Assembly (NCBI RefSeq): GCF_011762045.1 | Contig: NZ_JAASQS010000001.1 | Span: forward strand, 147,774 to 211,773 | Source: Rhizomicrobium electricum | GTDB taxonomy: Bacteria; Pseudomonadota; Alphaproteobacteria; Micropepsales; Micropepsaceae | Length of the DNA: 64,000 nucleotides | Reading direction: 5' to 3' | In this document: piece after piece, positions 35,818 to 44,737 of the stretch | Numbering within the stretch: the first letter of the stretch is position 1 | Layout: every line of letters starts with the position of its first letter | Notes under the pieces: model-generated | Told to the model about the DNA's origin: nothing | Seen by the model: only the letters and a program-made list of their open reading frames with translations | Database searches by the model: none | Translations under genes and position numbers: made by a program

Positions 35818-36378
35818 ATGATCCGCCTTGTTGCCGCCACTGCCGCCGCCCTGCTGCTGTCCGGCGCGGCGCTCGCCGGAACCGACATGAATTTTCCGGT
35901 CTTCACCGGCGTCAGCGCCCACGGCGGCGCCAAGGTCGTGTTGCATCACGGCACGGTGCAGCGCGTGACCATCGTCAAAGGCGACGTTTCCAAAGCCTAT
36001 CTGCACATGACCGGCAACACGCTCGACATCAGCCCGTGCAAGGACTGGTGCTGGAAAAGCCAGACGCTCGAAGTCGAAATCGTGTCGCCCAAGATCGACA
36101 ACATGGATGCGCACGGCGGCGGTTCGATCAAGGCCGTCGGCGACTTCCCCAAAGTGCCCTCGCTGAATGTGGAAGCCCACGGCGGCGGCGCCATCGACGC
36201 CCGCGCCGTCCCGGCCGATACGGTGAACGCCAGCGCCCACGGCGGCGGCGCCATCAAGGTCAAGGCGCTTCAAACCATCAACGCCGAAGCGCACGGCGGC
36301 GGCGCCATTTCCTACGCCGGCAATCCGCCCCACGTCACGTCCCAGGTGCACGGCGGCGGCGCGATCAGCCGCGAATAA
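35818..36378 (+). CDS. Exported HGGG-repeat protein (GIN/DUF2807-like), copy 2
   Basis: A 186-residue paralogue of the preceding gene, with the same signal peptide plan and shared blocks (GTDMNFP at maturation, NTLDISPCK, EVEIVSPKI, KAVGDFPK). HGGG motifs again recur: DAHGGGS, EAHGGGA, SAHGGGA, EAHGGGA, QVHGGGA. AAGGAG six bases upstream. The two arose by tandem duplication; copy 2 favours Ala after HGGG where copy 1 favours Asp, which may change ligand preference. Confidence 0.85.
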   Translation: MIRLVAATAAALLLSGAALAGTDMNFPVFTGVSAHGGAKVVLHHGTVQRVTIVKGDVSKAYLHMTGNTLDISPCKDWCWKSQTLEVEIVSPKIDNMDAHGGGSIKAVGDFPKVPSLNVEAHGGGAIDARAVPADTVNASAHGGGAIKVKALQTINAEAHGGGAISYAGNPPHVTSQVHGGGAISRE

Positions 36379-36444
36379 AGCCGACTGGCGCAAGCCCGAT
36401 GCAGCGTGCAAACTCCCCCGCGCAATTTCGCAGCGGGGGCTGGG

Positions 36445-37263
36445 ATGAAATTCGTTCGCACACTGATTTTGATTCTCATCGGCGCGGTGACGTTCGGCCT
36501 GACGATGACGTTCGCCGGCACGATCTCCGGCCCATCGACGATCGCCATTCGTGTCGGCCTCATCATCGCGCTGGGATCGTTGTGGCTGACGGCCCGAGGC
36601 TCCGCCGCCGCCTACCGGCCGATCTTCTTCGCCTACTTCGCCATCGCCGCCGGATTGACCGTCGCGTGGTACGGCGAGGAGCCGATCACCAAGTGGCTTG
36701 CGCTCGGCTTCACGCCCTTTTCCAATGCGGCGGCGAAATGCGTGCAGGCCGCGCTGATCACGGCGACCGTCCTCATCCTGACGCTGGCGAGCGGTCAGCG
36801 CCTCGATACGCTGTATCTGAGCAAAGGCCGGCTGCTACTCGGCCTCGGACTGGGCGTGTTGGGATTCCTCGTCTTCATCGGCCTCACCTTTCTGCCGGGC
36901 GGACCGTTCTTCAAGGCGGCGAGCTTCGCCGGGCTGAAGGTGCTGGCGCCGGCCGCGATCCTGTTCGCCCTGTCGAACGCCTTCATGGAAGAGCTGTTGT
37001 TCCGCGGCCTTCTGCTCAAACGCGCCGAAGCACTGACCGGGCCATGGACGGCGCTTTTCGCCACCACGCTGGTGTTCGCGCTGGCGCATATGCAGGTCAC
37101 CTACACCGCGCAGGTGTTCGGCTTCATGGCCTTCGTGTTCGCGCTCGGCCTGATGTGGGGCCTCTTGATGCAGAAATCGAAAAGCCTCTGGGGCTCGGTC
37201 CTGTTCCATGCCGGCGCCGACGTGGCGGTGATCCTGCCGATCTATCAAGCGATGCTGCACTGA
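36445..37263 (+). CDS. CPBP-family intramembrane metalloprotease
   Basis: A 272-residue membrane protein with about eight helices. It carries the CPBP (Abi/CAAX-like) motifs EELLFRG (two Glu and Arg), FALAHMQ and LFHAGAD in its C-terminal half, which bind the catalytic metal. Members process prenylated proteins, bacteriocins or membrane-stress factors in different organisms. The ATG at 36445 is preferred over 36406. It follows the HGGG genes by 66 bases, so possible cotranscription. Confidence 0.88.
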   Translation: MKFVRTLILILIGAVTFGLTMTFAGTISGPSTIAIRVGLIIALGSLWLTARGSAAAYRPIFFAYFAIAAGLTVAWYGEEPITKWLALGFTPFSNAAAKCVQAALITATVLILTLASGQRLDTLYLSKGRLLLGLGLGVLGFLVFIGLTFLPGGPFFKAASFAGLKVLAPAAILFALSNAFMEELLFRGLLLKRAEALTGPWTALFATTLVFALAHMQVTYTAQVFGFMAFVFALGLMWGLLMQKSKSLWGSVLFHAGADVAVILPIYQAMLH

Positions 37264-37281
37264 TCCCGCTAAAGCAACTTT

Positions 37282-37334
37282 GGACTTTAAATTCGCGCGG
37301 TGCCTGCCATCGGCATGAGGCGAATTTAAAGTCC
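37282..37334. repeat. 15-bp perfect inverted repeat between CPBP gene and folC
   Basis: GGACTTTAAATTCGC (37282-37296) is repeated in inverse at 37320-37334, with a 23-base spacer that itself carries GTGCC/GGCAT. The element fills the gap between two convergent stops. It may act as a bidirectional terminator, although there is no T-run. The 12-mer CCCGCTAAAGCA just before it (37265-37276) recurs at 54391-54402. Confidence 0.7.
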
Positions 37335-37336
37335 GC

Positions 37337-38632
37337 TTAGCCGTTCTCGGCGAGGATCGTTCCGGCGAGATAGAGCGAGCCGCAGATCAGGATGCGGGGC
37401 GTGTCTTCGTCCATGCGGGCCATGGCTGAGACCTGCAGCATGGCGTCTTCGACATCCTCGGCCGGCGAGGCTTCGAGGCCGGCGGCGCGGACGCGGTCGT
37501 AAAGCGCACCGGCGCCGAGGCTGTTCTCGTTGCCCGGAATGGTGATCGTCACGACGTGGCGCGCCAGTCCCCGGAAGGCGGAGAAGAAACCGACGGAATC
37601 CTTGTTCGCCAGCATACCGGCGATGAGATAGAGCGGTTTCTCGGCCCGCTCCTCGAGATCGGCCATGGCGCGCGCGACGGCGCTGGCACCATGCGGATTG
37701 TGTCCGCCGTCGAGCCAGACTTCGGCGCCCTTGGGCGCGATGTCGATCAACGGACCATGGGTCAGACGCTGCATGCGCGCCGGCCATTCGACCGTGCGCA
37801 GGCCTTTTTCGATGGCGGCGTCCTTGACCCAATCGGTGACGCGCAAGGCGGCGATCGCCGTGGCGGCGTTCTCGATCTGATGACGACCGACCAGGCGCGG
37901 CAGCGGCAGATCGAGCAGGCCGTCCATGTCCTGATAGACCATGCGGCCGTGTTCCTGATGGGCGAAGAAATCCTGCCCGAACGCGGTGACGGGCGCGCCC
38001 AGCACATCGGCGCGGCGCAGGATCACGTCGCGCGGCACATCCTCCTGCGCGCCGATGATCACGGGACTGCCGCGCTTGATGATGCCGGCCTTCTCGGCCG
38101 CGATGTCGGCGATTTCCGTGCCGAGGAATTCGGCGTGATCGAGCCCGACCGGCGTGATGATCGTGGCGCGCGGATGCTCCAGCACGTTGGTGGCATCGTA
38201 GCGGCCGCCAAGCCCCACTTCCATCACCAGCGCGTCGGCCTTATGGCGCGCGAACGCCAGGATCGCCGCCGCCGTGGTGATCTCGAAGAAGGTAATCGGC
38301 GCGCCGCCGTTGACGCGCTCGCATTCTTCCAGCAGCGCCGCCAGTTCGCTTTCGGTGATGAGATCGCCGGCGAGACGGATGCGCTCGTGGAAGAACACGA
38401 GGTGCGGCGACGAATAAACGTGGACCTTGAGACCTTGCGCTTCCAGCATGGCGCGGCAGAAGGCGCAGGTCGAGCCTTTGCCGTTGGTGCCGGCGACATG
38501 GATCACCGGCGGCAACCGCTTTTCCGGATGGCCCAACTGCGCCAACAGCCGCTGCACGCGGTCGAGCACGAGGTCGATCTTCTTGGGATGCAGCTTCAGC
38601 AGACGCTCAAGAACGATGTCGCTGCCGCCCAT
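37337..38632 (-). CDS. folC: Bifunctional dihydrofolate synthase / folylpolyglutamate synthase
   Basis: A 431-residue Mur-ligase-family enzyme that adds glutamate to dihydropteroate and folates. The P-loop is HVAGTNGKGSTCAF near residue 43, with EVGLGGRYDATNV and TPVGLDHAEFLG as later signatures. The start overlaps the accD stop (ATGA), so it is coupled to accD. The longer reading frame upstream is a shadow. Confidence 0.96.
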   Translation of the reverse strand: MGGSDIVLERLLKLHPKKIDLVLDRVQRLLAQLGHPEKRLPPVIHVAGTNGKGSTCAFCRAMLEAQGLKVHVYSSPHLVFFHERIRLAGDLITESELAALLEECERVNGGAPITFFEITTAAAILAFARHKADALVMEVGLGGRYDATNVLEHPRATIITPVGLDHAEFLGTEIADIAAEKAGIIKRGSPVIIGAQEDVPRDVILRRADVLGAPVTAFGQDFFAHQEHGRMVYQDMDGLLDLPLPRLVGRHQIENAATAIAALRVTDWVKDAAIEKGLRTVEWPARMQRLTHGPLIDIAPKGAEVWLDGGHNPHGASAVARAMADLEERAEKPLYLIAGMLANKDSVGFFSAFRGLARHVVTITIPGNENSLGAGALYDRVRAAGLEASPAEDVEDAMLQVSAMARMDEDTPRILICGSLYLAGTILAENG

Positions 38633-39561
38633 CACGCTCCGCCCGGAACTCGCGCCACCGTGCCCGCGATCACGCGCGGCGGCAACGGCAATACGGCATG
38701 CGGCTTCGACCGCTTCATCAAGAGGTGCAGCACCTTCGACAGCGTGGCGCGCATTTCCTTGCGATTGACCACCATGTCGATCATGCCGTGCTGCAGCAGA
38801 TACTCGGCGCGCTGATAGCCTTCGGGAAGCTGCTCGCGCACGGCGTTGGCGGTGACGCGCTGACCGGCAAAACCGATCAACGCATTGGGCTCGGCGATAT
38901 GAATGTCGCCCAGCATGGCATAGGACGCCGAAACGCCGCCGGTGGTGGGATCGGTGAGCACGACCACATACGGCAAGCCGGCATCGCGCAGCATGTCGAC
39001 CGCGATGGTCACGCGCGGCATCTGCATCAGCGACAGGACGCCTTCCTGCATGCGGGCGCCGCCGGAGGCGACGAACAGGATGAACGGACGGCTTTCGTCG
39101 ACCGCCGACTGCATGGCGTTGACGAGCGCCTCGCCGACGCCCATGCCGAGCGAGCCGCCCATGAAGTCGAACGGCTGCACCGCCACCATGACCGGCAGCC
39201 CGTCGAGAGTGCCGCGCGCCGCCGACAAGGCATCGATGCGGCCGGTCTTCTGACGGGCTTCGCGCAGACGGTCGGTGTAACGCTTCTCGTCGCGGAAGCG
39301 TAAGGGATCTGGCGCCACTTCCGGCGGGATCAATTCTTCGAACGTGTTGTTGTCGAAAACTTGCGCGAAACGCTCGGGCGCGCCGATGCGCATATGGTGG
39401 CCGCATTGCGGACAGACATACAGCGCCGCGACCAGATCGCGATGGAAGATCATCTCGCCGCAGGCGGGGCACTTGCGCCACAGATTGTCGGGGGTAGCGG
39501 ATTTGACCGCGCCGATCAGGCTTTTGATCCGAGGACGGACGAAATTGGTGAGCCAGCTCAT
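38632..39561 (-). CDS. accD: Acetyl-CoA carboxylase carboxyltransferase subunit beta
   Basis: A 309-residue subunit that, with AccA, transfers the carboxyl from biotin to acetyl-CoA at the start of fatty-acid synthesis. The N-terminal four-cysteine zinc site is KCPACGEMIFH and YVCPQCGHHMR. SGGARMQEGVLSLMQM and TTGGVSASYAML bind the acyl-CoA. AGGA upstream of the ATG. Confidence 0.97.
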   Translation of the reverse strand: MSWLTNFVRPRIKSLIGAVKSATPDNLWRKCPACGEMIFHRDLVAALYVCPQCGHHMRIGAPERFAQVFDNNTFEELIPPEVAPDPLRFRDEKRYTDRLREARQKTGRIDALSAARGTLDGLPVMVAVQPFDFMGGSLGMGVGEALVNAMQSAVDESRPFILFVASGGARMQEGVLSLMQMPRVTIAVDMLRDAGLPYVVVLTDPTTGGVSASYAMLGDIHIAEPNALIGFAGQRVTANAVREQLPEGYQRAEYLLQHGMIDMVVNRKEMRATLSKVLHLLMKRSKPHAVLPLPPRVIAGTVARVPGGA

Positions 39562-39609
39562 AGGTCTATCCTAACGCAATCCGGGTCGTTTCAACCACTC
39601 TTACTTTCG

Positions 39610-40407
39610 TCAGATGCGCGCCCCGTGCACCGCCTCCGCGAGTTCCGTGCAGTAGGCCAGCACGTCCTCGAGTTTCGCACCGGAGGCCATGCGATCGACG
39701 ATGGCGGAACCCACCACCGCCGCATCGGCGAACTTCGCCACGGCCGCAGCCCGTTCCGGAGTCTTGATTCCGAAACCGACGGCGCAAGGAAGCCCGGTTG
39801 CGGCTTGCAGTCTAGCCACCGCGGCGTGAACTTCGTCGTCCGCGAAGCTTTTTGTTCCGGTCACGCCGGTGATCGAAACATAGTAGAGGAAGCCACCGGC
39901 CCCATTCAGAATGGTTTTCAGGCGTTCGTCGTTGGTGGTCGGTGTGGCCAATCGGACAATGTCAAGCCCGTGGGAAGCGGCCGGCAGGCGCAAAACATCG
40001 TCCTCTTCCGGCGGCAGATCGACCGTGATGAGCCCGTCGACGCCCGCCTCGACCGCATCCTTAACGAACAGCGCCGTGCCGTATTTGTGAATCGGGTTGT
40101 AGTAGCCCATCAGCACGATCGGCGTTTTGGCGTCGGTCTTGCGGAACCGGCGCACCAGCTCGAGCACCTTGGTCAGCCTCATGCCCGCCTTCAACGCGCG
40201 CTGCGAAGCGGCCTGGATCGACGGACCATCGGCCATCGGATCGGAAAACGGCACGCCAAGCTCGATCAGATCGGCCCCGGCAGCCGGCAGCTTTTCGAGC
40301 ATCGCGGCGGTGGTCTCGCCATCGGGATCGCCGGCGGTGATGAACGGAATGAAGGCGGCACGATTGGCTTTCTTCAGCTCTTCGAAACGGGCGGCAATGC
40401 GGCTCAT
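39610..40407 (-). CDS. trpA: Tryptophan synthase alpha chain
   Basis: A 265-residue TIM-barrel enzyme that cleaves indole-3-glycerol phosphate and passes indole to TrpB. Signatures: [12 protein letters not shown] at the start with the catalytic Glu in [16 protein letters not shown], then the catalytic Asp in [11 protein letters not shown]. Coupled to trpB by a 4-base overlap. Confidence 0.97.
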   Translation of the reverse strand: MSRIAARFEELKKANRAAFIPFITAGDPDGETTAAMLEKLPAAGADLIELGVPFSDPMADGPSIQAASQRALKAGMRLTKVLELVRRFRKTDAKTPIVLMGYYNPIHKYGTALFVKDAVEAGVDGLITVDLPPEEDDVLRLPAASHGLDIVRLATPTTNDERLKTILNGAGGFLYYVSITGVTGTKSFADDEVHAAVARLQAATGLPCAVGFGIKTPERAAAVAKFADAAVVGSAIVDRMASGAKLEDVLAYCTELAEAVHGARI

Positions 40408-41615
40408 ATCTTCTCTCCCAGCACGGCCGCGACCGTGTTCGCATCCTTGTCGCCGCGGCCCGACAGGCAGGCGACGATCAGCTTGTCTTTTTCCATCTGT
40501 CTGGCGACGCGCATCACATGGGCGATGGCGTGCGAGGATTCGAGCGCCGGGATGATGCCTTCCAGCCTCGACAGCGCCACGAAGGCGTCGACGGCTTCCT
40601 TGTCGGTGGCCGAGAAATACTTCACGCGGCCGGTGTCGCGCAGCCAGGAATGCTCGGGGCCGACGCCGGGGTAATCGAGACCGGCGGAAATCGAATGCGC
40701 TTCCAAGACCTGGCCGTCGTCATCCTGCAACAGATAGGAGCGCTGGCCATGCAAGACGCCCGGAATGCCTTTCGACAATGTGGCGGCGTGATACGGCGTA
40801 TCGGTGCCCTTGCCCGCCGCTTCGACGCCGTGAATTTCGACATCGGCATCGTCGAGGAACGGATGGAACATGCCGATGGCATTGGAGCCGCCGCCGACGC
40901 AGGCGGTGACAAGATCCGGCAGACGGCCTTCGCGTTCCAAAATCTGCGCCCGCGTCTCGGTGCCGATCACGCTTTGGAAATCGCGAACCATGGCGGGATA
41001 CGGATGCGGGCCGGCGGCGGTGCCGATCATGTAGAAGGTGTCGCTGACGTTGGCGACCCAGTCGCGCATCGCTTCGTTCATCGCGTCTTTCAGCGTGCGC
41101 GAGCCGGATTTGACCGCGCGTACCTCGGCGCCGAGAAGACGCATGCGGAAGACGTTGGCCTTCTGACGCTCGACGTCGACCTCGCCCATGTAGACGACGC
41201 ACGGAAATCCGAACCGCGCCGACACGGTTGCCGCCGCCACGCCGTGCATGCCGGCGCCGGTCTCGGCGATGATGCGGGTCTTGCCCATGCGGCGGGCGAG
41301 CAGCACCTGCCCCAGGCAGTTGTTCACCTTGTGCGCGCCGGTGTGATTGAGGTCTTCGCGCTTCAAGTAGATCTTCGGGCCGCCGCAATGGGCGGTGAGA
41401 CGCTCGGCGAAATAGAGCGGGCTCTCGCGGCCGACATAGTGCGTGAGCAGGCCCTTCAGCTCTTCGTGAAAAGCCGGATCGGTCTTGGCCGCCTCGTAGG
41501 CCTGTTCGAGTTCGAAGATCAGCGGCATCAGGGTCTCGGCCACGAAACGTCCGCCGTAACCGCCGAAATGGCCGTCGCTGTCGGGACCGGTGCGATAGGA
41601 ATTAGGCGTATTCAC
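40404..41615 (-). CDS. trpB: Tryptophan synthase beta chain
   Basis: A 403-residue PLP enzyme that joins indole and serine. The PLP lysine is in [15 protein letters not shown] near residue 90 and the phosphate cup is GGGSNAIG near 236. It starts with GTG at 41615, which overlaps the trpF stop (GTGA). The trpF-trpB-trpA order is coupled throughout. Confidence 0.97.
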   Translation of the reverse strand: MNTPNSYRTGPDSDGHFGGYGGRFVAETLMPLIFELEQAYEAAKTDPAFHEELKGLLTHYVGRESPLYFAERLTAHCGGPKIYLKREDLNHTGAHKVNNCLGQVLLARRMGKTRIIAETGAGMHGVAAATVSARFGFPCVVYMGEVDVERQKANVFRMRLLGAEVRAVKSGSRTLKDAMNEAMRDWVANVSDTFYMIGTAAGPHPYPAMVRDFQSVIGTETRAQILEREGRLPDLVTACVGGGSNAIGMFHPFLDDADVEIHGVEAAGKGTDTPYHAATLSKGIPGVLHGQRSYLLQDDDGQVLEAHSISAGLDYPGVGPEHSWLRDTGRVKYFSATDKEAVDAFVALSRLEGIIPALESSHAIAHVMRVARQMEKDKLIVACLSGRGDKDANTVAAVLGEKI

Positions 41616-42259
41616 GAGGGGGTACCTCCTCTGGCGGCGGAAACGAACGCCGCAATGAGATCGGGATCTTTCACGCCGGGCGCAGTTTCGACCCCGGACG
41701 ACACATCGACGGCGGACGGATCGCAGGCGGCAATCGCGCGAGCGACGTTGTCGGGCTTGAGACCGCCGGCCAAGAACCAGGGACGGGCAAAGCTCCGGCC
41801 CTTGAGAAGCTGCCAGTCGAACGCCGCGCCGTGGCCGCCGGGAACGGCACCGGGAGGCGCTTTGGCGTCGAACAGGAACATCTCGACGAACGGCGCGTAG
41901 GCGGCGACAGGCGCGAAGTCGGCGGCTTCCGCAATCGGGAACGCCTTGATCAGCGGCACGCCGAAGCGGGCATGAATGGCGGCAACGCGCTCGGCCGTCT
42001 CGCGGCCGTGAAGCTGAAGAAACTCGGGACGAACGGCGGCGAGGATGGCGGCGATGGCCTCGTCGTCGGGATCGCAGGTGAGCGTCACCAGACGCGCCCG
42101 GCCGCGGATGCGCTCGGCCAGCGCCCGCGCCGGCTCGAGACCGAGGTGGCGCGGCGACTTGGGGTGGAACACCAGACCGCAGAAATCGGCCCTCGCCCGC
42201 ACGGCCGTATCAGCCGCGGACGCGGTGTTGATCCCGCAAATTTTCACGAGAGGCGCCAT
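41612..42259 (-). CDS. trpF: Phosphoribosylanthranilate isomerase
   Basis: A 215-residue TIM barrel for the third committed step of tryptophan synthesis. Active-site Cys is in VKICGIN near the start and the catalytic Asp in [25 protein letters not shown] and [12 protein letters not shown] bind phosphate. An upstream start at 42286 is less likely. First gene of the trpFBA run; pairs with accD-folC downstream. Confidence 0.95.
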   Translation of the reverse strand: MAPLVKICGINTASAADTAVRARADFCGLVFHPKSPRHLGLEPARALAERIRGRARLVTLTCDPDDEAIAAILAAVRPEFLQLHGRETAERVAAIHARFGVPLIKAFPIAEAADFAPVAAYAPFVEMFLFDAKAPPGAVPGGHGAAFDWQLLKGRSFARPWFLAGGLKPDNVARAIAACDPSAVDVSSGVETAPGVKDPDLIAAFVSAARGGTPS

Positions 42260-42282
42260 ATCCCGGCGCTTATCGCCGCCGC

Positions 42283-42436
42283 GCATGCGGAAATCAAGCG
42301 ATGCGGGAGAAACAGGCTAAGCTATTGAAGAAAAATAATTTTCACGCGGAGATGCGGAGGCGCGGAGAGACCGTGCCAACCATTGGGCTGCCCACGGTTG
42401 GAGAGATTGGATCGCCCGCGGCCCAAATCCTCCGCG
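42283..42436. repeat. Dispersed repeat, copy 1
   Basis: An approximately 150-base element beginning GCATGCGGAAATCAAGCG and ending in CGGCCCAAATCCTCCGCG. A second copy with a few indels lies at 44387-44526 in the same orientation. Within it, tandem CGCGGAG-type units (42344-42367) can pair with the CTCCGCG at its end. Similarity continues weakly past 42436 (AATGTCCG, then TGCC). It starts 24 bases upstream of the trpF start codon. Confidence 0.75.
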
Positions 42437-42612
42437 TCTGCGCGCCACCGGGTGCCTATTACGGCTGTTGGAAATGTCCGTTTTTGCCCAGACCGGACTT
42501 TCGCGCGACGACCGGGTTGCTCCAGCCACGGACGTTCGTTCCGCACGAGTATTCGGGCGGGGTCGCCTCCGCGCGGCTCCAATTTTGCACTCGAAACGGC
42601 TTGCCGTGGATG

Positions 42613-44295
42613 TCAGCCCGCCTTCGCGCTCGACTGCCAGAAGGCGCGCTCCTCGCCGTCCGGATCGTCGGCCACGCGGCACTGACTGTTCAGCAACATC
42701 ACGGCACGGCGGGCGGTGTCGTAGCGCGGCCACGCCGGCTGGCCCGCCGCCGAGGGCACGCCGCTGCGCGCGAAGCTGGCGAAATAGCCGCTCATCGCCT
42801 TGGAGGCTTCGGCCAGGCCCGGTCCGTTCCCCTGCAAATCGGGAATGTCGTAATTGTAGAAGGTGATCGCAATGTCGGTGGCGTGACCGGCGCGCAAAGT
42901 CCAGTCGGTGCCGGCGATCGGGTGATTGGACTCGTAATCGTTGCGATAGCGATAGACCGGTGCGGGCTGCTGCGATTTGCGATCGGCGACGATCACGGTG
43001 TGATTGCCCATGCGGATCGCGGTTTCGATGGCGATGCCACGTTCCACCGCTGTGACCTTCGGCCGTGTCTTTTCGTATTCGGCGAGCACACGGTCTGTCA
43101 GAGGCCCCAGAACCTGATGCGCCCGAGCCTTCAGCGCCGCGTCATCCATCCGGAAGAAGTCCGGATTGCCCATTTCGAATAAGGTGGCTTCGTCGCGCGC
43201 ATTGCCGATCAGCAGCGGCATGTCGGCCGATAGCGGTGTGGCGTCGGGAGCAAACGGAGCGCGCGGCAGGACGGTGCCGTCAACCACCGGCCCCCAATCG
43301 CCGGGACCAAAATCGTCATACAACGGCGAAGGCGGATTGGGATGGCTGGCGAGCCATCCCTTGGTCGGCGTGCCAAGCGGGCCTTTGCTCCCGGCAAGTT
43401 GAATGGCAAGGAGCTTGTCGGCCGGCACATCGGCCAGCTTGCCGACATCCTGGGGACCAAGGTCCAGCCCCGCCAATACGCGACGCGCGTTTTCGGTGGC
43501 CATATCCTTCGAGTACCCACGCAGCATGGTGCCGCTCTGGATGCCGGCTTTGTGGAACAGTCCGTGGGCCGTGGGCATGGCCATCAGCGTGCAGGTCTTG
43601 AGGCCGCCGCCGGATTCGCCGAACACGAAGACGTTGCCGGGATCGCCGCCAAAGGTGGCAATGTTCTGCTTCACCCAATTCAATGAGGCGACAATATCCA
43701 ACATGCCCTGATTGCCGGAATCGGCATATTGGGCCCCGCCCAGCTCGCCGAGATAAAGATAGCCTAGCAAGCCGAGGCGGTGGTTCATGGTGACCACCAC
43801 GACATCATACGTGGAGGCCAGACGGCCGCCATCCTGAACGCGATGTCCGCCGGAGCCGGATTCAAAACCGCCGCCGTGACAGAACACCATCACCGGACGC
43901 TTGCCGCCGTCCTTCACCGCGGGCGTCCAGACGTTCAGCACCAGGCAATCTTCGCTGTAGGCCGGCTCGTGTTCGCCATAGCTCGTGCCGGCAGGCTGCA
44001 ACGCCGGCGGGCCCAAGCGAGTGGCATCGCGCACGCCAGTCCACGGCGTCACCGGCGGCGGCGCCTTGAAGCGGTTCTTGCCCGAGACGGAGCCGGCATA
44101 GGGAATGCCTTTGAACGCCAGCGCACCGCGGCCGTGGCCGCCGCGGAGACGGCCATGTTCCGTCTCGACTTCGACAACCGGGCCGACCGTTTGCGTGTAC
44201 CACGGCGCATCGGCCGCGCGCGCCGGAAGCCAGGGCGCGGCGACAGCGGCGGCACCAGTGCGGAGGAGAACGCGGCGGCTGAAGGGGTCAGTCAT
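42613..44295 (-). CDS. Tat-exported type B carboxylesterase
   Basis: A 560-residue enzyme of the carboxylesterase/cholinesterase family. The twin-arginine signal is SRRVLLRTGAAAVAAP, so it is exported folded. Oxyanion hole HGGGFESGS near residue 150, nucleophile FGESGGG (Ser near 230), the catalytic Asp or Glu region and the final His in the C-terminal half (HATDIAITFYN). The Ser elbow GESGGG differs from the usual GESAGG by one residue. ATG at 44295 is preferred. It is bracketed by the two dispersed-repeat copies. Confidence 0.88.
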   Translation of the reverse strand: MTDPFSRRVLLRTGAAAVAAPWLPARAADAPWYTQTVGPVVEVETEHGRLRGGHGRGALAFKGIPYAGSVSGKNRFKAPPPVTPWTGVRDATRLGPPALQPAGTSYGEHEPAYSEDCLVLNVWTPAVKDGGKRPVMVFCHGGGFESGSGGHRVQDGGRLASTYDVVVVTMNHRLGLLGYLYLGELGGAQYADSGNQGMLDIVASLNWVKQNIATFGGDPGNVFVFGESGGGLKTCTLMAMPTAHGLFHKAGIQSGTMLRGYSKDMATENARRVLAGLDLGPQDVGKLADVPADKLLAIQLAGSKGPLGTPTKGWLASHPNPPSPLYDDFGPGDWGPVVDGTVLPRAPFAPDATPLSADMPLLIGNARDEATLFEMGNPDFFRMDDAALKARAHQVLGPLTDRVLAEYEKTRPKVTAVERGIAIETAIRMGNHTVIVADRKSQQPAPVYRYRNDYESNHPIAGTDWTLRAGHATDIAITFYNYDIPDLQGNGPGLAEASKAMSGYFASFARSGVPSAAGQPAWPRYDTARRAVMLLNSQCRVADDPDGEERAFWQSSAKAG

Positions 44296-44386
44296 GATTT
44301 CCTCTTGAGCTTCTTCTTGTGCCGGGCACGTGAGGGTGCCGGAAGCGTAGTCGATCACCGGAACCGGCAGCAAACCCGACGGCCGT

Positions 44387-44526
44387 GCATGCGGAAATCA
44401 AGCGATGCGGGAGAAACAGACTAAGCTATTGAAGGAAAATAATTTTCACGCGGCGGCGCGGAGACGACGTGCCGACCATTGGGCTGCCCGCCGCTTGGGG
44501 ATCGCCCGCGGCCCAAATCCTCCGCG
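44387..44526. repeat. Dispersed repeat, copy 2
   Basis: The second copy of the element at 42283-42436, in direct orientation: GCATGCGGAAATCAAGCG is identical, the rest shows several substitutions and a deletion of about ten bases. It extends with weaker similarity (GAATGTCCGCTTCTGCC) towards 44600. The two copies flank the carboxylesterase gene. Confidence 0.75.
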
Positions 44527-44737
44527 CCGCTACGCCTTCGCGTGCCGTTTTCTCGCGCCGTGGCCGCGAACGACGAATGTCCGCTTCTGCCAAAACTGGT
44601 CATTCGGCAAAGGACGAAGATGCGCAAGAACACGCCATTTCCCGATGTTGCCTGTGGCGCAAAGGCCCTATTGGCCGGGCGTCGCTGTCAATTATCATGC
44701 GACAATGCCAGATTGAATTCGGAAACGGGGGGCATGC

